The notes below the pieces were generated by a model, which did not search any database, had not been told where the DNA came from, and worked only from the letters and a program-made list of their open reading frames with translations. A stretch of DNA of 64,000 nt. Origin: Anaeromassilibacillus senegalensis (GTDB lineage Bacteria > Bacillota > Clostridia > Oscillospirales > Acutalibacteraceae). A program made the translations under genes and the position numbers. Of this stretch, positions 8,275 to 16,239 are shown in pieces (within the stretch, counting starts at the first letter, position 1; each line of letters begins with the position of its first letter). Location of the stretch: NCBI RefSeq assembly GCF_001261775.1, contig NZ_LN868537.1:868001-932000 (forward strand), read 5' to 3'.

Positions 8275-9303
8275 TTGTATGCATTAAATCTGGGTGCATG
8301 GAACGCGGTTTTTGCTGTTCCCTGTGCCGTTGTCGATCAGCATTTGAAGCTGGCAAGCCCCAACCAATTAAAGGTATTGCTCTGGGTCCTGCGAAACGCC
8401 GGACATACCTTTGAAATACAGAACATCACTTCTGCCCTGGCAATCTCTCCGGAGGAAGTGGAAGACGCGCTTCTCTATTGGGAACAGGATGCCGGGCTGA
8501 TCCTCCGCAATGGGATTGAATTTAAGCCAAGCCAGGTGGAACCGTCTGCCAGTATGGAGCCACCCACACCTATAGATCTGCAGAACCAGTCTGCCGCGGT
8601 TGATCCAGCACCTCAACCCGCCAAAAAGCCCGCTGCCGTCTTAACGCGCCCACAAAAGCCGGACAACGCCTTCGTCGCAAAGCGAATGACCGAGTCGCAG
8701 GAAATCGCATTCCTGATGCAGGAAGCACAGAGCATTCTGGGACGCCTGCTCAGCAACGGTTGTTCTGCAACGCTATTGATGCTGCACGATGACTTCGGAC
8801 TGCCGGCAGACGTCATTCTTATGTTGCTGCAATACGCCGCGAGCGCCGGAAAAACCAGCACGCGCTATATTGAAAAAGTTGGGATGGACTGGGCGGAAGA
8901 GGAAATTTTCACCCATGAAAAGGCGGAGGAAAAACTGCGCCGCATTGCGGAAAATGCCAAGGCCTGGCATGTGGTGGAACAATCCCTGGGCATCACCAAG
9001 CGCTCCCCCACCGCTAAAGAGGAGTCCTTTGCCGCCGCCTGGGTCAATGACTGGCATTTTTCTGCCGCGATGATCCGGCAGGCCTATGAACGCTGCGTGG
9101 ATACGAAAGGCCAGCTCAGTCTGAGCTACATGAACGGCATCCTGACCCGCTGGCACGACCAGGGAATTGGTACCGTACAGCAGGCGGAAGAGGAAAAGGC
9201 GAAAAAGCTTGCCGCCCGCAAACAGGAGTCGGCGCGGAAAAGCACCTATAATATCGACGAATATGAGCGCTCCGGCGCATTCGATACTTTTGACGGGAAG
9301 TGA
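8275..9303 (+). CDS. DnaD domain protein (primosome component)
   Basis: A 342-residue protein resembling DnaD-type primosomal proteins of Firmicutes. These help load the replicative helicase at oriC and at restart sites. The N-terminal ~90 residues look like a winged helix (LKLASPNQLKVLLWVLRN, ISPEEVEDALLYWEQDAG). A Pro/Ala-rich linker (about 95-135) follows, then helical DnaD-fold repeats with LLSNGCSATLLMLHDDFGLP and a second copy ending near MNGILTRWHDQGI. The start is TTG at 8275, preceded by GGGAG at a suitable distance; no ATG is near. It overlaps the downstream ATPase gene by 4 bp (GTGA), which supports a functional pair. Confidence 0.88.
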   Translation: MYALNLGAWNAVFAVPCAVVDQHLKLASPNQLKVLLWVLRNAGHTFEIQNITSALAISPEEVEDALLYWEQDAGLILRNGIEFKPSQVEPSASMEPPTPIDLQNQSAAVDPAPQPAKKPAAVLTRPQKPDNAFVAKRMTESQEIAFLMQEAQSILGRLLSNGCSATLLMLHDDFGLPADVILMLLQYAASAGKTSTRYIEKVGMDWAEEEIFTHEKAEEKLRRIAENAKAWHVVEQSLGITKRSPTAKEESFAAAWVNDWHFSAAMIRQAYERCVDTKGQLSLSYMNGILTRWHDQGIGTVQQAEEEKAKKLAARKQESARKSTYNIDEYERSGAFDTFDGK

Positions 9304-10301
9304 TTGGATTGGGTTACAGCAAAGAGGTGTATCTGGCCGCCAGTGCAGCACTGAGCGAACAAAAAAGCCGGGCGGAAGCACACGCGGAACGGCACCGCAC
9401 CGAGCTTTACAGCGCCTTTCCCCGCGCACAGGAAATTGAAAAGGAACTCTCTGCCACCGCGATCTCTGCGGCGAAGGCCGTCCTTAAGGGCGGAAATACA
9501 CGGGAATTGCTCAGCCAACTGAAAGAGCGCAACCAGGCGCTGCAGCAGGAATTGAACGGCATTCTGCAAAAGGCGGGGTTGCCAAAGGACTATCTGGAGC
9601 CGCACTACGCCTGCTCCCAGTGCTGTGACACCGGTTATATCGACGGACGGACGTGCTCCTGCCTGAAAAAGCTGCTACGTTCGGAGGCATATAAAAGTCT
9701 GAACACCCTGACCCCGCTCTCCCTCTGCACCTTTGAAACGTTCGATCTGCGCTATTATTCCAGCGAACCGGATTCCTCCGGCCGTTCGGAGCGCGGCATG
9801 ATGGCCCGCGTCCTGGACATCTGCATGACCTACGCGGAGAACGTTTCCGCCGGCAGTTCCAACCTGATCATGATGGGCGGCACCGGGCTGGGAAAAACAC
9901 ACCTTTCACTTGCGATCGCCAACGCCGCCATTGAAAAGGGCTTTGGCGTCGTCTACGGTTCCGTCAACAACATGATTGCCAAGCTGGAGCGCGAACATTT
10001 TGGCCGCGAACAGGATCTTTCCACCGGGCAGCTTCTGCTGGACTGCGACCTGCTGATTCTGGACGACCTCGGCACGGAATTCCGGACGGCATTTGCCGTC
10101 TCAGAAATTTATAACATTGTCAATACACGGCAAATGGCGCAGCGGCCTACCATTATCAGCACCAACCTGACGATGAAAGAGATTGAAGAGCGGTACACGG
10201 AACGGTTTGCCTCCCGCATTTTAGGTGGCTATGTACGCCTCCCGTTTACTGGAAAAGACGTTCGCCTGCAAAAGCGCATGCGGCAGATAGAAAATACATA
10301 A
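9300..10301 (+). CDS. DnaC/DnaI-like replicative helicase loader ATPase
   Basis: A 333-residue AAA+ ATPase likely loading DnaB-type helicase together with the upstream DnaD-like protein. A helical N-terminus (about 1-90) is followed by a Cys cluster CSQCC...CSC (about 103-122), the zinc module typical of DnaI. Walker A is GGTGLGKTH (about 194-202), Walker B is LLILDDLGTE (about 254-263), and sensor I is in TIISTNLTMKE. An arginine finger is likely in RFASRILGGY. The start is GTG, translationally coupled to the upstream stop. It ends at the left edge of a large palindrome shared with convergent prfB. Confidence 0.93.
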   Translation: MIGLGYSKEVYLAASAALSEQKSRAEAHAERHRTELYSAFPRAQEIEKELSATAISAAKAVLKGGNTRELLSQLKERNQALQQELNGILQKAGLPKDYLEPHYACSQCCDTGYIDGRTCSCLKKLLRSEAYKSLNTLTPLSLCTFETFDLRYYSSEPDSSGRSERGMMARVLDICMTYAENVSAGSSNLIMMGGTGLGKTHLSLAIANAAIEKGFGVVYGSVNNMIAKLEREHFGREQDLSTGQLLLDCDLLILDDLGTEFRTAFAVSEIYNIVNTRQMAQRPTIISTNLTMKEIEERYTERFASRILGGYVRLPFTGKDVRLQKRMRQIENT

Positions 10302-10417
10302 AAAAGACCTGTATCACAATGCATGGAAACCGGCAGAACGAGCGATCCCCCGCCTGTGGCGGGGGATCGTGCTTATTCTGCCAAAATTTCATGCAAATTT
10401 GTGGTACAGGCCCTTTT
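10301..10417. repeat. Long imperfect palindrome / bidirectional terminator between convergent genes
   Basis: About 117 bp fold into one long hairpin. The core CGATCCCCCGCC/GGCGGGGGATCG has a 3-nt loop at 10354-10356. The outer arms also match: GGCAGAA with TTCTGCC, TGCAT with ATGCA, CACAA with TTGTG, and CCTGTA with TACAGG, ending in AAAAA/TTTT. It can terminate both the helicase loader (plus) and prfB (minus). Its length and outer arm similarity exceed an ordinary terminator. Confidence 0.85.
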
Positions 10418-10427
10418 ATTTAGAGAA

Positions 10428-11555
10428 TCAGTCGTCATAGTTGCCGAGGGTACCAAGGCTCTGCGCTTTCAGATATGCATTGATAAAGCCGTCGATATCG
10501 CCATCCATCACCGCATTGATGTTGCCGGACTCAAAGCCGGTGCGGTGGTCCTTTGCCAGCGTATACGGCATAAAGACATACGAACGAATCTGCGAACCCC
10601 AGGCAATTTCCTTCTGTACGCCCTTGATATCTTCGATGCGCTCCAAATTTTCGCGTTCCTTGATCTCAACCAGCTTGGATTTCAACATGCGCATCGCGAC
10701 GTCGCGGTTTTGGTACTGGCTGCGCTCCACCTGGCAGGAAACCACAATCCCCGTCGGGATATGGGTCAGACGGACTGCGGAAGAGGTCTTGTTAACCTTC
10801 TGGCCGCCCGCACCGCTCGCGCGGTATACGTCCATTTTGATATCCGCCGGATCAATTTCCACCTCAATGGTATCGTCAATCTCCGGCATGACCTCCAGAG
10901 AGGCAAAGGAGGTGTGGCGGCGGCCGGACGCATCAAACGGGGATACGCGTACCAGGCGGTGCACGCCTGCTTCACTTTTCAGGAAGCCATAGGCGTTCTC
11001 TCCTTCAATCAGGATGCTGGCACTTTTCAGGCCGGCTTCTTCGCCGTCCAGATAGTCCAACGTTGTCACCTTATAGCCATGGCGCTCACTCCAGCGGTTG
11101 TACATGCGGTACAGCATTTCCGCCCAGTCCTGCGCCTCCGTGCCGCCCGCGCCCGCGTGGAACGTCAGAATCGCGTTCTTTCCATCGTATTCTCCCCGCA
11201 GCAGGGTGGAAAGCCGCTGCGTCTCCAGGCTGTCCCTGATTTTTTTCAGTTCCTCTTCCACTTCCGGAAGCAGGGTTTCGTCCCCTTCTTCGTTCCCCAA
11301 TTCAATCAGTGCCAGCGTATCCTCATAGGCGGTGCAGAGGTCCTCATATGCCGCAATTTTATTTTTCAGCATACTGGACCGCTGCAGAACCTTTTGAGAA
11401 TTCTGAGCATCGTCCCAAAAGCCCGGCATGGAAGCCTTTGTATCCAATTCTGCGATTTCATTGCGCATGCGCTCCAGTCCCAGCGCTTCGGAGAGATCGT
11501 CGATATCCGGCTTGAGCGCCTCCAAATCCAGCTTACGTTCTTCAAATTGCAGCAT
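10428..11555 (-). CDS. prfB: Peptide chain release factor 2
   Basis: RF2 recognises UGA and UAA stop codons and hydrolyses peptidyl-tRNA on the ribosome. The GGQ motif is in SGAGGQKVNK, and the RF2-specific SPF tripeptide is in RVSPFDASGRR. The protein has 375 residues from the ATG at 11555, which follows AAGGATG. The frame is open further upstream, but that part does not resemble RF2. The N-terminal region (SEALGLERMRNEIAEL) is read in one continuous frame: the in-frame UGA and CUUUGA slippage site used in most bacteria is absent. It has a consensus promoter and is probably monocistronic. Confidence 0.96.
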   Translation of the reverse strand: MLQFEERKLDLEALKPDIDDLSEALGLERMRNEIAELDTKASMPGFWDDAQNSQKVLQRSSMLKNKIAAYEDLCTAYEDTLALIELGNEEGDETLLPEVEEELKKIRDSLETQRLSTLLRGEYDGKNAILTFHAGAGGTEAQDWAEMLYRMYNRWSERHGYKVTTLDYLDGEEAGLKSASILIEGENAYGFLKSEAGVHRLVRVSPFDASGRRHTSFASLEVMPEIDDTIEVEIDPADIKMDVYRASGAGGQKVNKTSSAVRLTHIPTGIVVSCQVERSQYQNRDVAMRMLKSKLVEIKERENLERIEDIKGVQKEIAWGSQIRSYVFMPYTLAKDHRTGFESGNINAVMDGDIDGFINAYLKAQSLGTLGNYDD

Positions 11556-11616
11556 AGTACCATCCTTAAAATTCAAATAATATACATTTACCCACATACA
11601 GGCATCTAACTGATTT

Positions 11617-11645
11617 ATTATAGGGGATTTCCCGGCAATTGTCAA
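11617..11645 (-). promoter_or_regulatory. Consensus sigma-A promoter of prfB
   Basis: On the minus strand TTGACA (11645-11640), 17 bp, TATAAT (11622-11617). This perfect match predicts strong transcription with a leader of about 55 nt. Confidence 0.88.
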
Positions 11646-11768
11646 AGTATGGAACCGACAAAATACAGGATAAAAGGTTCCCTCTGGTTGGGTAACCGGC
11701 AATAATTTTCCTTATTCCGGTAAAAAAGCTTAATTTATGAATATGATGAAAACTTATGCGCAGAAAGC

Positions 11769-11797
11769 TTGCAGTTTTTCCGGAAAACAGATAAAAT
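11769..11797 (+). promoter_or_regulatory. Sigma-A promoter of the RING/DUF2628 gene
   Basis: TTGCAG (11769-11774), 17 bp, TAAAAT (11792-11797). Between this and the divergent prfB promoter (11646-11768) I see no further element in the 314-bp gap. Confidence 0.65.
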
Positions 11798-11869
11798 AAT
11801 GTATTACAGGCTGCACAGCAGCCACTTTTATCAGCCAACATGGTTTTCAAAAATTAAGGAGGACCTTAA

Positions 11870-12934
11870 ATGGATTATATCGGTTTGAAATGCCCTGTGT
11901 GCGGCAAACCGTTTACCGCTGAAGACGATATTGTCGTCTGCCCGGAATGCGGCGCACCCTATCATCGCGCCTGCTACCAGGAAGCCGGACATTGTATCTT
12001 TGAAGAAAAGCATGGTACCCCGGATGCCTGGAAGCCGCAGAGCGAGGAAGAGCCGGAAGCGCAACCGGGCAAAAAGTGCTTCCGCTGCGGCAAAATGAAC
12101 GCGGAAAACGCGCTGTTTTGCGACCAGTGCGGGCAGATGCTCAGCGAGGATGCCGCCGGAACCCCGCCGCCCGCGCCGGGAAGCTACGTGCCATACGGCA
12201 AACAAACGAGGAACGACGCCCCGCCCTATCAGAACCCGGGTATGCCCAACCAACCCTACGGGATGCCAAACCAGCCGATGCCTTTTGCAATCGACCCTAC
12301 CGGCGGCGTGCGTCCGGAAGAACCGATTGAAGCGGATATTACCGCTGAGGACATGGCTAAATTTGTCCAGAACAACCCTCAATATTATGTCCCGGCTTTT
12401 TTCAACTTAAAACGCTATCGCCGGAATCGGTTTAATTTTGCCGCATTTTTATTCTCCGGAGGCTGGATGCTCTACCGTAAACAGTATAAATGGGGAACCA
12501 TCATCACGGTTCTGCAGGCGCTGGTCTACGTACTTTCTACATACGTTTCCTTTTGCTTTACCACGCCGCTGATCACCGACCTGATGCGTCAGATCGGTGT
12601 GGACCTCAGCACCGCCTATCCCACTATGGAACAATCTCTGGAATTCATGTCCCTGCTGATGCAGCAGGCGCCGTGGCAGATCTTTTTGATCTGGGTGCCC
12701 AGTATCCTGTCTTTTGTGCGTCTGGGAATTATGCTGTTTACCGGTTTTAACGGAAACCGGATGTATTTGAACCATTGTACCAGCAGGATTCAGACCATCC
12801 GCACGGAAAACCCCGACGCAGCAGATTGTGCCGTGCGCCTGCAGCTGCAGGGCGGCGTCAACACTTCTTTGGCAATCTGTCTGCTGGTCTGTTACATGAT
12901 CGTGATTTATTTGCCTCAGCTTTTGCTATACTAA
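11870..12934 (+). CDS. Membrane protein with prokaryotic RING-type zinc finger, zinc ribbon and DUF2628 region
   Basis: A 354-residue protein. Residues 8-42 carry Cys8/Cys11, Cys24/Cys27, His32/Cys35 and His41/Cys42 in CPVCGKPF...CPECGAPYHRACY, the arrangement of the prokaryotic RING finger family 1. A second zinc ribbon (CFRCGKMN...CDQCG) is at about 70-90. A Pro/Asn-rich linker with PNQPYGMPNQP repeats follows, and then a DUF2628-like part with NLKRYRRNRFNFAAFLFSGGWMLYRKQY before three to four hydrophobic segments. The zinc modules are probably cytosolic. Partner and process are unknown. The start is ATG after AAGGAGG, and the gene has its own promoter. Confidence 0.8.
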   Translation: MDYIGLKCPVCGKPFTAEDDIVVCPECGAPYHRACYQEAGHCIFEEKHGTPDAWKPQSEEEPEAQPGKKCFRCGKMNAENALFCDQCGQMLSEDAAGTPPPAPGSYVPYGKQTRNDAPPYQNPGMPNQPYGMPNQPMPFAIDPTGGVRPEEPIEADITAEDMAKFVQNNPQYYVPAFFNLKRYRRNRFNFAAFLFSGGWMLYRKQYKWGTIITVLQALVYVLSTYVSFCFTTPLITDLMRQIGVDLSTAYPTMEQSLEFMSLLMQQAPWQIFLIWVPSILSFVRLGIMLFTGFNGNRMYLNHCTSRIQTIRTENPDAADCAVRLQLQGGVNTSLAICLLVCYMIVIYLPQLLLY

Positions 12935-13125
12935 GAGCATGCAGTAAATAAAATTACAAGCGGAGACGGCGCGTGACAAGGTGAAGGGCGCTGATGGACC
13001 TGGCGCCTGTCCATGACAACAACGCAGCGCCGGACTGTTGAAGATATTTGCTGTAACTGTTCCCGTATCATTGGGCGCGACCGCGGTTTTACGCGCTTTT
13101 ATCTGATTATAAGGAGGACCCTCCC

Positions 13126-14001
13126 ATGAAGGTAACAAAAGCAGTTATTCCCGCCGCCGGCCTCGGAACCAGAGTGCTGCCGGCCACCAAATCCATGCCA
13201 AAGGAAATGCTGCCGATTGTGGACAAGCCTGCGATCCAGTACATTGTCGAAGAAGCCGTTCATTCCGGCATCACGGATATTCTGATCATCACCAATCGCG
13301 GTAAAGGCCTGATTGAAGATCATTTTGACCGCGTACCGGAACTGGAAGCACGTCTGACCAGCGGCGGGCCGGAAAAAGAAAAAATTCTGAAGGAAATCGT
13401 GGATATCTCCCATATGGCGAACATCTATTTCGTCCGCCAGAAGGAAACGCGCGGCCTCGGCCATGCCGTCAACTGTGCACGCTCCTTCGTCGGCAACGAA
13501 CCATTTGCGGTCCTGTACGGCGACGATGTGATTATCGGAGAAGACCCGGCCTGCGCACAGCTGATCCGCGCCTATGAAGAATTCGGCTTGGGCGTGCTGG
13601 GCGTCAAAGAAGTGACCGCGGAAGCTATCACCAAGTACAGTTCCCTGAAGGTGGACAACATCCACGACAATTACTACAAATGTACGGACATGGTGGAAAA
13701 GCCCACGCCGGATAAAATCATGTCGCTGTTTTCCATCCTGGGCCGCTGCATCCTGACGCCGGACATCTTTGATATTTTGGACAGCACTTCCCCTGGTGCG
13801 GGCGGAGAAATTCAGCTGACCGATGCCATGGGAACGATGGCGCGCAGCAAGGGCATGGTCGCAGTGGACTTTACCGGCACGCGCTACGATATGGGAAACA
13901 AGCTGGGCATTATGCAGGCTTCTGTAGAAGTGGCGCTCAAGCACCCGGAAATCGGTGACGCATTTCGCCAATATCTGAAGGAAGTCAGCAAAACCTTATA
14001 A
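13126..14001 (+). CDS. galU: UTP--glucose-1-phosphate uridylyltransferase
   Basis: It makes UDP-glucose from UTP and glucose-1-phosphate for cell-envelope glycans and glycolipids. It has 291 residues. The nucleotidyltransferase signature is PAAGLGTRVLPATKSMPKEM near the N-terminus, followed by VLYGDDVI and FTGTRYDMGNKLG, all typical of bacterial GalU. The ATG follows AAGGAGG. The preceding 190 bp contain an ATGGAC/GTCCAT hairpin (about 12993-13013) but no clear promoter. Confidence 0.97.
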   Translation: MKVTKAVIPAAGLGTRVLPATKSMPKEMLPIVDKPAIQYIVEEAVHSGITDILIITNRGKGLIEDHFDRVPELEARLTSGGPEKEKILKEIVDISHMANIYFVRQKETRGLGHAVNCARSFVGNEPFAVLYGDDVIIGEDPACAQLIRAYEEFGLGVLGVKEVTAEAITKYSSLKVDNIHDNYYKCTDMVEKPTPDKIMSLFSILGRCILTPDIFDILDSTSPGAGGEIQLTDAMGTMARSKGMVAVDFTGTRYDMGNKLGIMQASVEVALKHPEIGDAFRQYLKEVSKTL

Positions 14002-14037
14002 TATTTAATTGAAAATGCAGGCATTAAAAAGTTTTTA

Positions 14038-14066
14038 TTGACGCGAACCTGCTTCGCTGATATAAT
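14038..14066 (+). promoter_or_regulatory. Strong sigma-A promoter of rpsF-ssb-rpsR
   Basis: TTGACG (14038-14043), 17 bp, TATAAT (14061-14066). Transcription would start near 14073, leaving a leader of about 75 nt before rpsF. Confidence 0.88.
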
Positions 14067-14072
14067 AGATTC

Positions 14073-14126
14073 GTTAGCCGCATCATGGCTACAATCCTTG
14101 CTCCAGAGGTTCATCTGGGGCCTAAC
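14073..14126 (+). promoter_or_regulatory. Possible S6:S18-binding autoregulatory leader of rpsF
   Basis: GTTAG (14073-14077) pairs with CTAAC (14122-14126) and encloses CCG directly 3' of the left arm plus a CCAGA/TCTGG hairpin. Known rpsF leaders bind the S6:S18 complex through a CCG-containing bulge that mimics the 16S site. The match is by eye only; no covariation was tested. Confidence 0.45.
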
Positions 14127-14148
14127 GTCCAGAAGGAGGTGCAATACA

Positions 14149-14463
14149 ATGCCAGAAGTAAAAAATTCCTATGAAACCGTTTTCATTCTTTCCACCAAAC
14201 TGGGAGAAGACGGCATCGCGGCACTGGTTCAGAAGTTCAAGGATTTGATCGCTGCAAACGGCACGGTCGACGGCGTTGACGAGTGGGGCAAGCGCAGACT
14301 TGCTTACCTGATCAACAAAGAGGCCGAGGGCTACTATGTGCTGATCGATTTCACGAGCGTTCCGGCTTTTACCGCGGAGCTCGACCGTATTTACAAGATC
14401 ACCGACGGTGTTCTTCGTTCTCTGATCATCAAGAAAGAACCCGAAAAAGCGAAGAAAGAGTGA
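14149..14463 (+). CDS. rpsF: 30S ribosomal protein S6
   Basis: A 104-residue S6 that binds S18 on the 30S platform. Typical segments are YETVFILSTKLGEDGI, VDEWGKRRLAYLINKEAEGYYVL and the C-terminal SLIIKKE. The frame is open upstream, but the ATG at 14149 is chosen because AAGGAGGT (14133-14140) lies at ideal distance and because the family starts here. First gene of rpsF-ssb-rpsR, a conserved order in bacteria. Confidence 0.97.
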   Translation: MPEVKNSYETVFILSTKLGEDGIAALVQKFKDLIAANGTVDGVDEWGKRRLAYLINKEAEGYYVLIDFTSVPAFTAELDRIYKITDGVLRSLIIKKEPEKAKKE

Positions 14464-14468
14464 TTTAG

Positions 14469-14960
14469 ATGCTCAATGTTGCTGTATTGATGGGACGCCT
14501 TGTGGCCGATCCTGAACTGCGCCACACCGCGAACGACATTTCCGTTACCAGCTTCACGCTTGCTGTGGACCGCTCGTACGTAAAGTCCGGCGCGGACAGA
14601 CAAACCGATTTTATCGACATTGTCGCCTGGCGCAGCACTGCGGATTTTGTATGCAAATACTTCCGCAAAGGCCAGCTGGTAGCCGTGCAGGGTGCGATTC
14701 AGACCCGCACGTATACGGATAACCAAGGCAACAAGCGCAAAGCTTTTGAAATCGTGGCGGACAACGTCCATTTTGCCGAATCCAAGCGCGACAGCGCCTC
14801 CGGCGGCGGCAATTACGCCAACAACTATGGCGGCGGTTACGAAAGCAATAATTATCACTCCAGAACAGAGACCGTTGCAGAACAGCCTGCCCCCGCTTAC
14901 ACCAGCGGAAACACGGGCGACTTTGAGGAGATCCCCTCCGACGATGATCTGCCGTTCTGA
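14469..14960 (+). CDS. ssb: Single-stranded DNA-binding protein
   Basis: A 163-residue SSB. The N-terminal OB fold (about 1-105) has [23 protein letters not shown] and [21 protein letters not shown] Gly/Asn/Tyr-rich linker follows, and the acidic tip DDDLPF binds partner proteins of replication and repair. It lies 5 bp after rpsF and 44 bp before rpsR, so replication and ribosomal genes share one transcript as in many Firmicutes. Confidence 0.96.
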   Translation: MLNVAVLMGRLVADPELRHTANDISVTSFTLAVDRSYVKSGADRQTDFIDIVAWRSTADFVCKYFRKGQLVAVQGAIQTRTYTDNQGNKRKAFEIVADNVHFAESKRDSASGGGNYANNYGGGYESNNYHSRTETVAEQPAPAYTSGNTGDFEEIPSDDDLPF

Positions 14961-15004
14961 TTCCCCAGTTCCCTGAAAAGAATGAGAAAAAGGAGGTTTC
15001 CGTT

Positions 15005-15262
15005 ATGGCATATAACAACGATAGACCGGAGCGCGACAACCGCCGTGGCCGCAAGGGCCGCAAAAAGGTTTGCAGCTTCTGTGTCGACAGAATCGATACC
15101 ATCGATTACAAGGATGTGGCCAAGCTTCGCCGCTTCATTTCTGAAAGGGCAAAGATTCTGCCCCGCCGTGTGACCGGCACCTGTGCACATCACCAGCGTG
15201 AACTGACCGTCGCGATCAAGCGCGCCCGTCATCTTGCGCTGCTTCCGTTCAGCAGTGACTGA
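15005..15262 (+). CDS. rpsR: 30S ribosomal protein S18
   Basis: An 85-residue S18 with [14 protein letters not shown] at the N-terminus and the signature [21 protein letters not shown]. It carries a Cys/His set (CSFC and GTCAHH) typical of the zinc-binding C+ form; organisms with this form often induce a zinc-free paralog under zinc limitation, not seen here. The gene is preceded by AGGAGG, follows ssb and ends at an intrinsic terminator. Confidence 0.96.
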   Translation: MAYNNDRPERDNRRGRKGRKKVCSFCVDRIDTIDYKDVAKLRRFISERAKILPRRVTGTCAHHQRELTVAIKRARHLALLPFSSD

Positions 15263-15278
15263 TTGATTTCGCATTTTA

Positions 15279-15309
15279 AGCGGACGCAATTGCGTCCGCT
15301 TTTTCTTTT
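15279..15309 (+). terminator. Intrinsic terminator of rpsF-ssb-rpsR
   Basis: A perfect palindrome AGCGGACGCAA/TTGCGTCCGCT at 15279-15300 followed by TTTTCTTTTT. Confidence 0.93.
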
Positions 15310-15336
15310 TATTCGAACAATGTCAGGAGGTTCTCT

Positions 15337-16125
15337 ATGCTTATCGATGCCCATGTCCACATGTTTTCTGAAAAGATCGCGCAGAAGGCGCTCACCAACC
15401 TTGCAAACATCTGTAAAAGCCCTTATTTTACCAACGGCACACTGGCCGATACCAAAGAAAAGCTGCGGGAGTGGGGCGTCGATGCAGCCTTTGCAATGAA
15501 TATTGCCACCAAACCCAGCCAACAGACCATTGTCAACAACTGGGCCGCATCCATAGACGACCCCATGTTTTATTCCTTTGGTTCCGTGCATCCGGACGCC
15601 CCGGATGCACTTGAGGAACTGCGGCGCATCAAGGAGCTGGGCCTGCACGGTGTAAAGCTGCATCCGGATTATCAGGAATTCATGATTGACGATCCCAGGC
15701 TTTTCCCAATCTATGACGCGATTGCCGCACTGGAACTGCCGGTCACCTTCCACACCGGATGGGACCCCCTGTCCCCCGACCTCGTCCATGCCTCCCCCAA
15801 AGCGGTGGCCAAAATTGCCAGGCAGTTTCCCAAGCTGACCATTATCGCGGCGCACATGGGCGGTATGGCACTTTACAAGGAATCTGAGGAATATGTCGCG
15901 GGACAAACGATCTTTATTGACACGGCAATGTCCGCACGCCTCTGCCAGCCTGAGCAGTTTGAACGAATCGTTTCCAAACACGGCTCTGAGCGGGTGCTTT
16001 TCGGCAGCGACTGCCCATGGAGCCGGTCCTGCGATGAATTTGATTTTATTGAGCGCACCCACCTGAGCGACCGGGAAAAAGAAAACATTTACTTTAAAAA
16101 TGCGCAGGCTCTACTGCATCTTTAG
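15337..16125 (+). CDS. Amidohydrolase-related metal-dependent hydrolase
   Basis: A 262-residue TIM-barrel protein of the amidohydrolase-2 group. Metal and catalytic positions are visible as DAHVHMF (HxH at the start), GVKLHPD, VTFHTG, IIAAHMGG and LFGSDCPW (final Asp). This set is typical of small decarboxylases or hydrolases such as the ACMSD and TatD-like relatives. The substrate cannot be read from the sequence. It is monocistronic between two terminators, with AGGAGG before the ATG. Confidence 0.85.
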   Translation: MLIDAHVHMFSEKIAQKALTNLANICKSPYFTNGTLADTKEKLREWGVDAAFAMNIATKPSQQTIVNNWAASIDDPMFYSFGSVHPDAPDALEELRRIKELGLHGVKLHPDYQEFMIDDPRLFPIYDAIAALELPVTFHTGWDPLSPDLVHASPKAVAKIARQFPKLTIIAAHMGGMALYKESEEYVAGQTIFIDTAMSARLCQPEQFERIVSKHGSERVLFGSDCPWSRSCDEFDFIERTHLSDREKENIYFKNAQALLHL

Positions 16126-16132
16126 ACAATGG

Positions 16133-16190
16133 AAACACCCCGTGATAAATGGGTTTACAGGAAACCACTTATCACGGGGTGTTTTTATAC
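16133..16190. terminator. Intrinsic terminator after the amidohydrolase gene
   Basis: AAACACCCCGTGATAA pairs with TTATCACGGGGTGTTT, followed by TTTTAT on plus. It lies between convergent genes. On the minus strand no comparable T-run follows. Confidence 0.85.
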
Positions 16191-16239
16191 AAAAATGCGG
16201 CATTGGAGATTTCTCCACGCCGCACTGCAATTGACAGAT

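Noticed and set aside
10323-11609. 428-codon plus-strand frame across prfB
   Set aside because: Antisense to RF2, which shows GGQ and SPF motifs; the frame has no independent support.
11556-11702. N-terminal extension of prfB
   Set aside because: The frame is open, but the stretch contains the prfB promoter and has no similarity to RF2; the ATG at 11555 has a ribosome-binding site.
16133-16190. Small RNA between convergent genes
   Set aside because: A single stem followed by a T-run explains it as a terminator; no promoter is visible.
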